Source of the DNA: Desulfobacteraceae bacterium
GTDB taxonomy: Bacteria > Desulfobacterota > Desulfobacteria > Desulfobacterales > Desulfobacteraceae
Direction: 5' to 3'
NCBI GenBank assembly: GCA_023140455.1
Contig: JAGLLQ010000535.1
Coordinates: forward strand, 1 to 6,183
Length of the DNA: 6,183 nucleotides
Position 1 is the first letter of the stretch; each line of letters opens with the position of its first letter. Shown here piece by piece: positions 5,970-6,183 of the stretch. The position numbers and the translations under genes are program-made. The notes beneath the pieces were generated by a model that was not told where the DNA came from, searched no databases, and was given only the letters and a program-made list of their open reading frames with translations.

Positions 5970-6183
5970 ATGAAATCCATCCAGGCAGAATACAAAGAAG
6001 AATCAAAAGATATTTCCATTAAAAACGGTGCCAAACAGGAGAGCTGGGTATTGGTGTGTCAGCAATTCAATGATGATGTCGCCCGTATCTGTGATGTAAC
6101 ACAAGTAGAAGATTATACAGGTCTGTTTGAATGTTTTGATGATAATAATAATCGCTTCTTTTACCTTGTTAAGGAAGATAAGG
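5970..6183 (+). CDS. unrecognised protein, N-terminal part (cut by right edge)
   Basis: An open frame starts at ATG 5970 with a good ribosome site, GGAGGT at 5958-5963, 6 bases upstream. It runs 71 complete codons to the window edge without a stop. The visible part is hydrophilic and rich in acidic residues and asparagine, with no signal peptide or membrane segment, so a cytoplasmic protein is likely. It includes E-S-W-V-L-V-C-Q-Q-F at 24-33 and a run F-D-D-N-N-N-R-F-F-Y at 56-65. I do not recognise the family. The strong ribosome site, candidate promoter at 5906-5935 and protein-like codon choice support a real gene that is probably transcribed separately from the dehydratase. Confidence 0.75.
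   Translation, partial: MKSIQAEYKEESKDISIKNGAKQESWVLVCQQFNDDVARICDVTQVEDYTGLFECFDDNNNRFFYLVKEDK

Overview
All genes supported here lie on the + strand. Codon and base use is moderately AT-rich, and the window encodes a TAXI-type TRAP transporter beside a NarL-type two-component system. This suits an anaerobic Gram-negative bacterium, plausibly a Desulfobacterota/Desulfobacteraceae-like sulfate reducer. That placement is inferred from gene content and style only; there is no rRNA or other marker to confirm it.

Region 1 (1-727): the last 25 residues of what looks like a sensor histidine kinase run off the left edge. Its stop codon overlaps the start of a complete NarL/FixJ-type response regulator, forming a translationally coupled two-component pair. 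A 177-base non-coding gap follows, holding a possible promoter (TATAAT at 814-819) and a strong Shine-Dalgarno.

Region 2 (905-4669): a three-gene transporter operon. It encodes a secreted TAXI-family substrate-binding protein, a small exported DUF1850 protein starting one base after it, and a 753-residue fused TRAP permease (DctQ-like N-terminus joined to a DctM-like domain). The binding protein should capture a carboxylate or amino-acid-like substrate in the periplasm and pass it to the ion-driven permease. The DUF1850 protein is a recurrent but uncharacterised companion of such systems.

Region 3 (4741-5736): a PLP-dependent fold-type II enzyme of the serine/threonine dehydratase class, with variant phosphate-loop and C-terminal motifs. 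It lies 71 bases after the permease with no clear terminator between them, so it may be co-transcribed and may deaminate the imported substrate. It is visibly more AT-rich than the permease gene and could have a different history.

Region 4 (5737-6183): a 233-base AT-rich gap with several inverted repeats and a possible promoter. It is followed by the first 71 codons of an unrecognised protein that is cut by the right edge.

The working model is that the two-component pair senses a signal and may control uptake (TAXI, DUF1850, fused permease) and breakdown (dehydratase) of one small molecule. The substrate, and the regulatory link itself, cannot be read from the sequence. No RNA genes, mobile elements or CRISPR arrays were seen.
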